Shown in pieces: positions 1 through 6,128 of a stretch of DNA of 7,206 bases. Position 1 is the stretch's first letter. Every line of letters begins with the position of its first letter. The DNA is from Chloroflexota bacterium. GTDB taxonomy: Bacteria > Chloroflexota > Anaerolineae > Aggregatilineales > Phototrophicaceae. The stretch covers positions 1 to 7,206 of the forward strand of contig JAEVZT010000343.1 in the NCBI GenBank assembly GCA_023392115.1, in the 5' to 3' direction. Below the pieces are notes generated by a model. The model saw only the letters and a list, made by a program, of their open reading frames with translations, ran no database searches and was not told where the DNA came from. Both the position numbers and the translations under genes were made by a program.

Positions 1-2
1 CG

Positions 3-2429
3 GCAGCTCAGGGCGAGCAGCGCATCAAGCCCGCCCGCCAAGAGCGCGAGCGACCGTCGAAAAAACCGCGCGACCGTGAGGAGCGCCGCCAGCGGCAGAG
101 CGAAGCGAAACCTGCCGCCGACAACGCGGGACAGCAGCAGCGGCGGGGTGGAAACAGCGAGCGCGGCAAACATCCGCAGCGCCAGCCGATGCGCTCGACG
201 GCTGAGAACGTGACCCGGGATGACGACTTCAGCCGCCTCGACATGGAAACCGAAGTCAGCGGCGGGGCGCGCACGCCCGCCAAGCTCGACATTCCGGTTC
301 AGCCGCGACTTGCGCGTCCGCCGCGCCAGCCGCGCCAGCCGATCGATCCCGATAAAGCCGCCGACATCGTGCGCGGCTTGAACGCGCCAGTCGAACGGAT
401 GAAGGGGATCGGTCCCAAGCTGGCGACGCTGCTGAACAAAATGGGCATCTATACGATCAACGACCTGCTTTTCTATCTGCCGCGCCGCTACGACGATTAC
501 ACACGCCTCAGCCCGATCAGCCGCCTTGAACCGAATCAGCTGGTCACCGTGATCGGCACGGTACGCCATACGGAAATGCGCATCGGGCGCAATGCGCGCA
601 AAGACTTCTTTATGGTCATTGACGACGGCACGGCGTCGATGGGCGTGACGTTCTTCGGGCAGTTCTACCTTCAGCGCCAGATCCGCGTCGGGCAGCAGCT
701 CGCCCTGCGCGGCGAAACGTCGATGTTACAGAACCGGATTCAGATGACGAACCAGGATTTTGAATACCTCGACGCCGAGGACTTGCAGTCGGCGGGGATC
801 GTCCCGGTCTACCCGCTGACCGAAGGCATGAGCGGGCGCAAACTGCGCCAGACGATGAAGCCGGCGATCGAGTACTGGTCGGGCTACATCCCCGACTACA
901 TGCCGGAAATGGTGCTTGAACGGGCGGAACTGGCGGATCTGGGCTGGGCGCTCAAGAACCTGCACTTCCCCGAAACGCACGACCACCTCGAACACGCGCG
1001 GCGGCGCTACATCTTCGACCAGCTGCTGATGATGCAGCTGACGATCATGGCGAACCGGCGGGCGTGGCAGGCACAGCCGAGCGAAGTGCTGACCGTCGGC
1101 GACGACTGGCTCGACTCATTCGCCGAAGCCGTCTTCCCCTACCCGCTGACGGGCGCGCAGCGGCGCTCGATCGAGGATATCCGCGCCGACATCGCCAAAC
1201 CGCTGCCGATGAACCGCCTGCTTCAGGGTGACGTCGGCTCGGGCAAGACGGCGGTCGCGGCGACCGCGCTGGCGATGGCGGTTGCCAACGGCAAGCAGGC
1301 GGCGCTAATGGCGCCGACCAGCATCCTCGCCGAGCAGCATTATCGCGGCGTCGGCGCGCCGCTGGCAAAGATGCCCGGGGAGCGTCAGCCGAAGGTCGCG
1401 CTGCTGACCGGATCGCTGTCAAGCGCCGAGCGCGATGCCGTGTATGCCGGTCTGGCGGATGGTTCGATCGACATCGTGATCGGCACGCACGCGCTGATCC
1501 AGCAGGGCGTCGAGTTCAAGAATCTCGCGCTGGCAGTCATCGACGAGCAGCACCGCTTCGGCGTCGAACAGCGCGGCGCCCTGCGCGGCAAGGGCACGAA
1601 CCCGCACCTGCTGGTGATGACGGCGACGCCAATCCCGCGCACGCTGGCGCTGACCCTCTACGCCGACCTCGACCTGTCGATCATCGACGAGATGCCGCCG
1701 GGACGCATCCCAATCCGCACGCGCGTGATCGACCCGATCTACCGCGAGCGCGCTTACAACTTCGTCGAAGCCCAGCTTGAGGAAGGGCGACAGGCGTTCA
1801 TCGTCTATCCGCTGGTCGAAGCGTCGGAGACGATCGAAGCTGAATCCGCCGTCGAGTCGTATGACAAGCTCAAGAAGATCTTCTACCAGTACAAGGTCGG
1901 CTTGCTGCACGGTCGCATGAAGCCTGAAGAAAAAGATCAGGTCATGAACGATTTCCGCGACAACAAGTACGATGTGCTGGTGACGACGTCGGTCGCGGAA
2001 GTCGGCGTCGACATCCCGAACGCCAGCGTGATCGTCATCGACGGCGCGAACCGCTTCGGCTTGGCGCAGCTTCACCAGTTTCGCGGGCGCGTCGGGCGCG
2101 GCGGACACGCCTCGTACTGCCTGCTCGTCTGTGACAGCCCGCTTCCGGAAGCGCGCCAGCGGCTTGAAGCGCTCGAAGCGACCGCCGACGGCTTCAAGCT
2201 GGCGGAGATCGACTGGCAGCTGCGCGGACCGGGCGACCTGATCGGCACGCGCCAGAGCGGCGTATCACAACTCCGGCTCGTCGAGGCGATGAAACCGGAA
2301 CTTGTCGAGCTGGCGCAGCGCGAAGCCAAGACGATCTTTGAGGACGATCCGCTGCTCGAGAAAGACGAATACCGCCTGCTGGCAGAGCGCATCCAGTCGC
2401 TTCAAGACGCGCGCAGTGATGTAAGCTAG
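3..2429 (+). CDS. recG: ATP-dependent DNA helicase RecG, 5' end outside window
   Basis: RecG remodels stalled replication forks and branch-migrates Holliday junctions using ATP in the cytoplasm. Numbering from the ATG at 189, I see a GIGPK helix-hairpin-like start of the wedge region (about 71-103) and an OB-fold wedge (about 115-195). Superfamily 2 motifs follow: Walker A GDVGSGKT (347-354), DEQH box (452-455), TATPIP motif III (478-483), motif V around VTTSVAEVGVDIP (598-610) and QLHQFRGRVGR motif VI (627-637). The TRG-type segment LRGPGDLIGTRQSG lies at 678-691. All key residues are present, so it looks intact and active. The ATG at 189 has no Shine-Dalgarno, and the frame stays open for 62 codons upstream to the window edge with no other ATG, GTG or TTG. 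The real start therefore probably lies upstream. The visible part is already 808 residues, against about 690 for E. coli RecG. The N-terminal 120 residues are rich in R, Q, E and P and look like a disordered linker. Product certain; start unresolved. Confidence 0.95.
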   Translation, partial: AAQGEQRIKPARQERERPSKKPRDREERRQRQSEAKPAADNAGQQQRRGGNSERGKHPQRQPMRSTAENVTRDDDFSRLDMETEVSGGARTPAKLDIPVQPRLARPPRQPRQPIDPDKAADIVRGLNAPVERMKGIGPKLATLLNKMGIYTINDLLFYLPRRYDDYTRLSPISRLEPNQLVTVIGTVRHTEMRIGRNARKDFFMVIDDGTASMGVTFFGQFYLQRQIRVGQQLALRGETSMLQNRIQMTNQDFEYLDAEDLQSAGIVPVYPLTEGMSGRKLRQTMKPAIEYWSGYIPDYMPEMVLERAELADLGWALKNLHFPETHDHLEHARRRYIFDQLLMMQLTIMANRRAWQAQPSEVLTVGDDWLDSFAEAVFPYPLTGAQRRSIEDIRADIAKPLPMNRLLQGDVGSGKTAVAATALAMAVANGKQAALMAPTSILAEQHYRGVGAPLAKMPGERQPKVALLTGSLSSAERDAVYAGLADGSIDIVIGTHALIQQGVEFKNLALAVIDEQHRFGVEQRGALRGKGTNPHLLVMTATPIPRTLALTLYADLDLSIIDEMPPGRIPIRTRVIDPIYRERAYNFVEAQLEEGRQAFIVYPLVEASETIEAESAVESYDKLKKIFYQYKVGLLHGRMKPEEKDQVMNDFRDNKYDVLVTTSVAEVGVDIPNASVIVIDGANRFGLAQLHQFRGRVGRGGHASYCLLVCDSPLPEARQRLEALEATADGFKLAEIDWQLRGPGDLIGTRQSGVSQLRLVEAMKPELVELAQREAKTIFEDDPLLEKDEYRLLAERIQSLQDARSDVS

Positions 2430-2433
2430 AAGA

Positions 2434-2520
2434 GAGTACCGAGTACGGAGTGCTGAGTGCTGAGAAAGAGGAATCGTCTTTCCTCAGCACTCAGTACTTT
2501 GTACTCAGCACTTAATACTC
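2434..2520. repeat. Palindromic array of 7-bp repeats forming a long hairpin
   Basis: The left arm reads in units of seven: GAGTACC, GAGTACG, GAGTGCT, GAGTGCT, GAGAAAG (2434-2468). The right arm carries the complementary units CTCAGCA, CTCAGTA, CTTTGTA, CTCAGCA (2483-2510) and decays into CTTAATA. Folded, 2434-2469 pairs with 2477-2513 around a 7-nt loop (2470-2476), with two mismatches, one bulged C (2482) and four G-U pairs. The element starts 4 bp after the recG stop and ends 70 bp before coaD. It could act as a transcription terminator or mRNA-stabilising hairpin for recG, or be a dispersed repeat of the REP/MITE or short-tandem-heptamer type. The T-rich stretch after it (TTAACTTTCTTT, 2521-2532) is not a clean U-tract. 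Similar heptamer repeats are, as I recall, common between genes in several Chloroflexota and cyanobacterial genomes. Confidence 0.85.
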
Positions 2521-2556
2521 TTAACTTTCTTTGTGGCGTGTGAGGCGGAAATCGCG

Positions 2557-2562
2557 TACACT
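2557..2562 (+). promoter_or_regulatory. Possible -10 element for coaD (weak)
   Basis: TACACT matches the -10 consensus TATAAT at four of six positions. It sits in an AT-rich pocket (2551-2580) inside otherwise GC-rich DNA, 28 bp before the coaD start. The nearest -35-like hexamer, TTGTGG (2531-2536), is 20 bp away, which is too far for a standard promoter. TAATTA at 2562-2567 is an alternative. The base-composition change and the hairpin upstream make an independent promoter here plausible, but the motif is weak. Confidence 0.25.
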
Positions 2563-2580
2563 AATTATGTTAAACTTAAT

Positions 2581-2584
2581 GGAG
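2581..2584 (+). promoter_or_regulatory. Ribosome binding site of coaD
   Basis: GGAG lies 6 bp before the ATG at 2591. This supports that ATG as the start, as does the fact that the protein then begins directly with the nucleotide-binding strand MAVRAFYPGSFDP. Confidence 0.75.
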
Positions 2585-2590
2585 CGCTGA

Positions 2591-3121
2591 ATGGCGGTTC
2601 GAGCGTTTTACCCGGGTTCTTTCGACCCAATCCACTTTGGACACATCGACATAGCGACTCGCGCGGCGCGCATCTTTGACGAGGTGATCGTCGGCGTATA
2701 CGACCTGCCGAAAAAGCGGCTGCTGTTCGATGTTGACGAACGGGTAGCAATGGTCGAACAAGCCTTTAAGGATGCTGGAAATATCTCGGTTGCGAAATTT
2801 TCAGGTTTCACTGTAGACTATGCAAGACAGGTTAGCGCGCTCGTCGTGGTGCGCGGCTTGCGCGTGTTTTCTGATTTTGAGCTTGAATTCCGCATGGGGC
2901 TGGCGAACAAGAAGCTCGCGCCGGAAATTGAAACCGTCTCGATTATGACGGACGACCGGCACGTCTACATCAGCAGCAGCACCGTGCGCGAAATTGCCGA
3001 ACTTGGGGGAGATGTTTCCAGTATGGTTCCCCCATTCATCGCCGAGGCGCTGGCGCAGCGATTCGCGGAACTCAAGGCGAATCACAACAGCCCGGGCTAT
3101 CTATACAGTATTCGGGATTAG
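2591..3121 (+). CDS. coaD: Phosphopantetheine adenylyltransferase (CoaD)
   Basis: CoaD transfers AMP from ATP to 4'-phosphopantetheine, giving dephospho-CoA, the penultimate step of coenzyme A synthesis; it is a soluble, normally hexameric nucleotidyltransferase. The 176-residue product carries YPGSFDPIHFGH (7-18) with the catalytic His18 of the GxxxPxxxGH fold. It also has the Lys-Lys at 41-42, RGLR (88-91) and Glu99, all at the E. coli positions, and the ISSSTVRE segment (127-134). Ser10 replaces the more usual Thr10, a common variant. The family is usually about 160 residues; the extra length is a C-terminal tail (about 164-176) ending GYLYSIRD. Start chosen at 2591 because of the GGAG site and family alignment. 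It lies 161 bp after recG and 11 bp before the coiled-coil gene. Base composition dips in the middle: 2761-2820 is 24/60 G+C, against roughly 65-70% in recG. This looks like local codon variation rather than clear transfer. Confidence 0.96.
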   Translation: MAVRAFYPGSFDPIHFGHIDIATRAARIFDEVIVGVYDLPKKRLLFDVDERVAMVEQAFKDAGNISVAKFSGFTVDYARQVSALVVVRGLRVFSDFELEFRMGLANKKLAPEIETVSIMTDDRHVYISSSTVREIAELGGDVSSMVPPFIAEALAQRFAELKANHNSPGYLYSIRD

Positions 3122-3122
3122 G

Positions 3123-3127
3123 GGAGG
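3123..3127 (+). promoter_or_regulatory. Ribosome binding site that sets the start of the coiled-coil gene
   Basis: GGAGG sits 5 bp before the ATG at 3133 but only 2 bp before the in-frame GTG at 3130, so the ATG is the better start. The wider GGGGAGG (3121-3127) shares its first G with the coaD TAG stop codon (3119-3121). Ribosomes ending coaD would therefore release on the next gene's initiation site, suggesting translational coupling. Confidence 0.75.
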
Positions 3128-3132
3128 CTGTG

Positions 3133-3693
3133 ATGGATATACAACACCTTGTGGATCGACTCGAAGACCTGATCGACGAGGGTCGCCACATCCCATTCAG
3201 CAAGTACACGCTGATCGACGAGGAACGCGCGCTGGAGATCATCGACCAGATGCGAATCTCCGTGCCGGAAGAGATCGAGAAGGCAGCGCGCGTGCTGGCG
3301 CAGCGCGACCGCGTGCTGGCGCAGGCGAACGAAGAAGCTGCCCGCCTGATCCAAATCGCGCGCGACCGGGGCGATCAGTTGATCGACCGCGAGGCGACGG
3401 TGCAAGCCGCCCAGAGCCGCGCAGCCAACATCGTCGAAGCTGCCAAGCAGGAAGCCGACGAGATCATGGATGACTCGGATCGCTACGTGCTTGACTCGCT
3501 CACCGATCTCGATCAACAGCTGTCGAAACTGCTGACCATCGTCCGCAACGGCATCACGGAAGTCAACAACAAGCTTGATGGACGCCCGGAGCCGCAGCGC
3601 GTCATCCAGCAGCCGGTGCAAAATCGGCTTGCCGCTCCGGAACAGCGTCAGCCCGTCGAAGTCAGCGTCGGCGACAGCGACAACAAGGCGTAA
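3133..3693 (+). CDS. Coiled-coil protein, DivIVA/SepIVA-like, coaD-linked
   Basis: A 186-residue soluble protein of unproven function. Residues 1-20 (LVDRLEDLIDEGRHIP) form a short helix ending in a Gly-x-x-x-Pro turn. Residues 28-48 carry an acidic helix and the phrase IIDQMRISVPEEIEKA. Residues 50-115 form a long Ala/Glu/Arg-rich coiled coil (RVLAQRDRVLAQANEEAARLI onward). Residues 116-142 form a second amphipathic helix, DRYVLDSLTDLDQQLSKLLTIVRNG. The last 40 residues are Pro/Gln-rich and probably disordered. There is no transmembrane segment, which argues against the 'F0F1 ATP synthase subunit B' label often given to such coiled coils. From memory, the order of elements (G-x-x-x-P turn, 'ELID..+.++P.E+..A', RD-x-x-L-x-x-A coiled coil, 'D.YV...L..+...L...+R.G') matches mycobacterial SepIVA, a DivIVA-domain cell-envelope and division protein. 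That is inference without alignment. Very close spacing implies co-expression with coaD. Confidence 0.85.
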   Translation: MDIQHLVDRLEDLIDEGRHIPFSKYTLIDEERALEIIDQMRISVPEEIEKAARVLAQRDRVLAQANEEAARLIQIARDRGDQLIDREATVQAAQSRAANIVEAAKQEADEIMDDSDRYVLDSLTDLDQQLSKLLTIVRNGITEVNNKLDGRPEPQRVIQQPVQNRLAAPEQRQPVEVSVGDSDNKA

Positions 3694-3699
3694 GCGAAC

Positions 3700-3720
3700 G
3701 GCGCGTCAAGGCAGCGCGCC
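3700..3720. terminator. Small GC hairpin between convergent genes
   Basis: GGCGCG (3700-3705) and CGCGCC (3715-3720) form a perfect 6-bp stem with a 9-nt loop in the 60-bp gap between the coiled-coil gene and the permease stop. A hairpin here could serve both converging transcripts. Neither strand has a following U-tract, so intrinsic termination is doubtful, and such stems arise easily in GC-rich DNA. Confidence 0.25.
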
Positions 3721-3753
3721 TCCGCAGCCTTCCCGAACCATAGACGGACGCGC

Positions 3754-5256
3754 TCACGCTTCCGTCGCGACCATCCCCGCCATGAGCAGGATCGCGACCA
3801 CCGCGACTCCCAGCGCCGCCGCGGGGGTGCCCAACCCAAGCCCCGCAAGGATCACCGCGCCAAAACTCGCCCCGGTGGCGAGAATTTGCGTTTGTAGAAC
3901 GCGCCGATTCGTCAGCGCCACCGCCCCGCTCAGGGCGATCAACAGCGCGGACACCGGAATGAACATCAGCCCCATGACCATAATCGCCGGATCAGCCGCG
4001 TAGAACGCAAGCGCGGCAAACCCGCCCGCGATCAACGCGATCAGCGGCAGGATCATGTCGGCGATCAAGAGCTGCAGCCCGTTGACCGGCAGGAACTGGC
4101 GCAGAAACGGCTCGCTGCGGTCGGTCTGAAACACCTGCAGCAGCCCGAACGGTGGGCGCAGCCCGGCGACGATCAACCACAGAATCCACACTTGCAGCGG
4201 ACGGTTGTTGATAATCGTGTCCGCCGCGAAGTAAGTCATCGTCACGCCCCACAGGAACGAGGACACCAGCGCGCCGGGATGGCGCACGTAGGACAGCGCC
4301 GCCCGCGTGACGAACGTCCAGACGCCCGTCGCTTTCGGCAGCCGCAGCAGCGGTTTGCGCCCCGCCTGCCGTGCCTGACGGTAAATCTGGCGCTGAAGGT
4401 TCGGCTGGCGGTACGCCATCAAACCGAGCGCTTGAATGCGCGCGTAGAGGACGCTTTCGTCCGCCGCGTGGATCATGTTGATCCGTTCGCCGAGAAATAC
4501 GACCGCCGCCGCGAGAGCGATCATCAAGCCGACGAGCAGCGGGATCAGCCAGTCGGGCGCCTGCCCCAGCACGGCTAGACCGGCGGCACGTCCGATCCAC
4601 AGGAACGGATCGGGCAGCAGGTAGGCGATCGGGATCAGCAGCAGCGGCAGGAACCACAGGTGGCGCAGCCGACCGACGCGCGGGTCGATCAGGCGCAGCA
4701 AGCCGAGCACCCAGCCGATGCCCCACGTGATCGCCACCAGCGGAATCGTGAAGCCGACGGCACGAAGCGCCGCCGCGCCGTAATTGTCGGGGTCGAGTGG
4801 TCGCGCGATCACCACGCCGAGCAGCGCCGCCGTAACGCCGAGCAGGAAGATGCGGATCAGCACCTGTTTGACGTAGCCGACGATCACCGGCGCGGAACGC
4901 TTGATCGGCGACGCGGCGACGTATGCCATGTCGGGAAACGACAACTTGAGCGGCGTGCTTTGCAGCGCGCGCATGATCACCCATACCTGAAGCAAGAACA
5001 CCGCCCACGCGACGAAGACCAGCAGCACGCCGACAATATCCGGCGTCAGCAGCCGCGCGACGTTTGCCGCCGATTCAAACGTGAACGTGCCGACGGTATA
5101 CACCCAGAACAGCCCGATCAGGATCAGGTAGACGACGTACATATTCTGCGAGAACGAGCGTTCGTTCGGCTGGTAGCCGAGCACGCGCAGCCAGTAGACC
5201 GCCGTATCCTTGAACTGCCGCCAGCGCAGCCAGACGAGCGCGCGGACGTCAAGCAT
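3754..5256 (-). CDS. ABC transporter permease, EcsB-like/putative ABC exporter
   Basis: A 500-residue integral membrane protein, the membrane partner of the ATPase just upstream. About ten hydrophobic segments are visible: roughly 40-58, 75-97, 133-152, 166-188, 200-217, 236-256, 330-365 (broken), 395-420, 425-449 and 458-495. A cytoplasmic stretch (about 260-312, rich in Arg/Gln) lies in the middle. The phrase PDMAYVAASPIKRSAPVIVGYVKQ (109-131) looks like the 'D..FL..SPI.R' coupling segment of EcsB and PF16962-type exporters. The substrate cannot be told. I chose the ATG at 5256, which overlaps the ATPase stop by 8 bp with a GGAAG-type site just before it. An earlier in-frame ATG at 5304 would add 16 residues (a Lys-rich run), but those codons are only the other reading of the ATPase's acidic tail. 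Permease role is sure; family assignment is tentative. Confidence 0.85.
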   Translation of the reverse strand: MLDVRALVWLRWRQFKDTAVYWLRVLGYQPNERSFSQNMYVVYLILIGLFWVYTVGTFTFESAANVARLLTPDIVGVLLVFVAWAVFLLQVWVIMRALQSTPLKLSFPDMAYVAASPIKRSAPVIVGYVKQVLIRIFLLGVTAALLGVVIARPLDPDNYGAAALRAVGFTIPLVAITWGIGWVLGLLRLIDPRVGRLRHLWFLPLLLIPIAYLLPDPFLWIGRAAGLAVLGQAPDWLIPLLVGLMIALAAAVVFLGERINMIHAADESVLYARIQALGLMAYRQPNLQRQIYRQARQAGRKPLLRLPKATGVWTFVTRAALSYVRHPGALVSSFLWGVTMTYFAADTIINNRPLQVWILWLIVAGLRPPFGLLQVFQTDRSEPFLRQFLPVNGLQLLIADMILPLIALIAGGFAALAFYAADPAIMVMGLMFIPVSALLIALSGAVALTNRRVLQTQILATGASFGAVILAGLGLGTPAAALGVAVVAILLMAGMVATEA

Positions 5257-6034
5257 CGACTTCTTCCGTTTCTTCTTCGTCTTCTTCAGCGTCACGGCGG
5301 GCAAGGATCGCCGCGCGCAGCAGGTTGTCGAGCGTGATCGCCTTGTCGCCCAACTCGAACTCTTCGCGCAGATCGTCGGGCGTGCCCTCGCCGATGATTT
5401 CGCCGCCTTCGAGGACGAGGTAGCGGTCGGGGTGTGCTTCCTGCGGCAGCTGGTGACTGCTGAGGAGAATCGTCATGCCTTCGTCGCGGTGTCCGTTCAG
5501 CTCACGCCACAGGTCGTCGGCAGATACCGGATCAAGGGGACCAAGCGGCTCGTCTAGCAGCAGGATTTTCGGCTCGATCAGCAGACCGAGGCACAGCGCC
5601 AGCTTGTAGCGCATGCCGCGCGAGAAGGCGAACGGGAAGGCGTCACGGTTGTTGATCAGCCCGTAGCGGTCGAGCAGATCGAGCGCGTGGTCTTCCCAAT
5701 CCTGCAAGCGGTGCGCCTGCGCGAAGAACTGCAAGTGTTCCCACGCGGTCAGTTCGTCATAAAATGGCGGCGTATCCGGGATGAGGACGACATACTCGCG
5801 GATCAGGCGCTCGTCTCTGGCGACCTTGTGCCCCATAATCAGCACCTCGCCGTCGGTCGGGCGCGTCCACCCGGCGATGCACTTGAGCAGGGTCGATTTA
5901 CCCGCGCCGTTCCGACCGACCAGCGCCACTAACTCGCCTTCGTCGGCGTCGAACGTAATCTCTGTCAGCGCGTTAAATGAGCCGTATCGGTAGCTCACCC
6001 CGTTTACACTGAGCAGAACAGGCTGCTCTGCCAT
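5249..6034 (-). CDS. ABC transporter ATP-binding protein, EcsA-like
   Basis: The 261-residue cytoplasmic ATPase should power the permease encoded directly downstream. Walker A is GRNGAGKST (40-48), Walker B ILLLDEP (157-163) with catalytic Glu162, the D-loop is GPLD (165-168), and the H-loop His is in SSHQL (His194). Two motifs differ from the norm. The Q-loop glutamine is replaced in LIPDTPPFYDELT (84-96), where Asp87 stands in its place, and the LSGGQ signature reads FSRGM (137-141). Both resemble my memory of EcsA (IPE-P and YS/FS-x-GM), so this is probably the subfamily pattern, not decay. The C-terminus (from about 249) is strongly acidic (DAEEDEEETEEVDA). The start ATG at 6034 is backed by AGGAG at 6041-6045 with 6-bp spacing. 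First gene of a two-gene operon, with a promoter candidate at 6096-6123. Confidence 0.93.
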   Translation of the reverse strand: MAEQPVLLSVNGVSYRYGSFNALTEITFDADEGELVALVGRNGAGKSTLLKCIAGWTRPTDGEVLIMGHKVARDERLIREYVVLIPDTPPFYDELTAWEHLQFFAQAHRLQDWEDHALDLLDRYGLINNRDAFPFAFSRGMRYKLALCLGLLIEPKILLLDEPLGPLDPVSADDLWRELNGHRDEGMTILLSSHQLPQEAHPDRYLVLEGGEIIGEGTPDDLREEFELGDKAITLDNLLRAAILARRDAEEDEEETEEVDA

Positions 6035-6040
6035 TGAATA

Positions 6041-6045
6041 CTCCT
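6041..6045 (-). promoter_or_regulatory. Ribosome binding site of the ABC ATPase gene
   Basis: On the minus strand AGGAG precedes the ATG (6032-6034) by 6 bp (TATTCA). This is a near-ideal Shine-Dalgarno and fixes the start. Confidence 0.85.
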
Positions 6046-6063
6046 GTGATGTTTCGTAAACTG

Positions 6064-6088
6064 GCGCGGCGCAGTTTTATGCGCGGCG
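6064..6088. repeat. Pair of 8-bp direct repeats in the divergent spacer
   Basis: GCGCGGCG occurs at 6064-6071 and again at 6081-6088, 17 bp apart start to start. The intervening GCGCA...TGCGC (6069-6073 / 6080-6084) can also form a 5-bp hairpin. The pair lies in the expected leader of the ABC operon, just downstream of its promoter. It might be an operator, but chance is quite possible in DNA of this composition. Confidence 0.35.
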
Positions 6089-6095
6089 AGCATGT

Positions 6096-6123
6096 ATTGT
6101 ACACTCTCAAAGAGGTTTGTTAA
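6096..6123 (-). promoter_or_regulatory. Sigma70-like promoter of the ABC transporter operon
   Basis: Read on the minus strand, TTAACA (6118-6123, five of six to TTGACA) is followed after 16 bp by TACAAT (6096-6101, five of six to TATAAT). Transcription would start near 6089, leaving a leader of roughly 55 nt before the ATPase ATG. The -35 hexamer overlaps the ribosome-binding region of the divergent flavoprotein gene. A weaker + strand -10 candidate, TACACT (6100-6105), overlaps the minus-strand -10. Confidence 0.55.
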
Positions 6124-6128
6124 GGCAG

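Noticed and set aside
1419..2108. A 229-codon open frame on the minus strand inside recG
   Set aside because: It lies wholly opposite recG's helicase motifs, has Asp/Arg/Val-rich composition typical of antisense frames in GC-rich DNA, and has no recognisable domain.
2434..2520. CRISPR array or riboswitch in the recG-coaD gap
   Set aside because: Repeat units are 7 bp without spacers, and the fold is one simple hairpin with no aptamer-like junction.
3130..3132. GTG start for the coiled-coil gene, 3 bp before the ATG
   Set aside because: It is only 2 bp from GGAGG, too close; the ATG at 3133 has a suitable 5-bp spacing.
2994..3473. A 159-codon + strand frame spanning the coaD/coiled-coil junction
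   Set aside because: It runs out of frame through two well-supported genes and is Arg/Pro-rich with no domain.
3992..5008. A 338-codon minus-strand frame overlapping the permease
   Set aside because: It is the permease DNA read in a shifted frame. It is rich in Arg, Ala and Pro without hydrophobic segments or motifs, whereas the permease frame has clear membrane helices.
4660..5337. A 225-codon + strand frame opposite the permease
   Set aside because: Its Arg/Asp/Gln/His-heavy composition is what the complement of Leu/Val/Ala-rich membrane codons gives; no motif or ribosome site.
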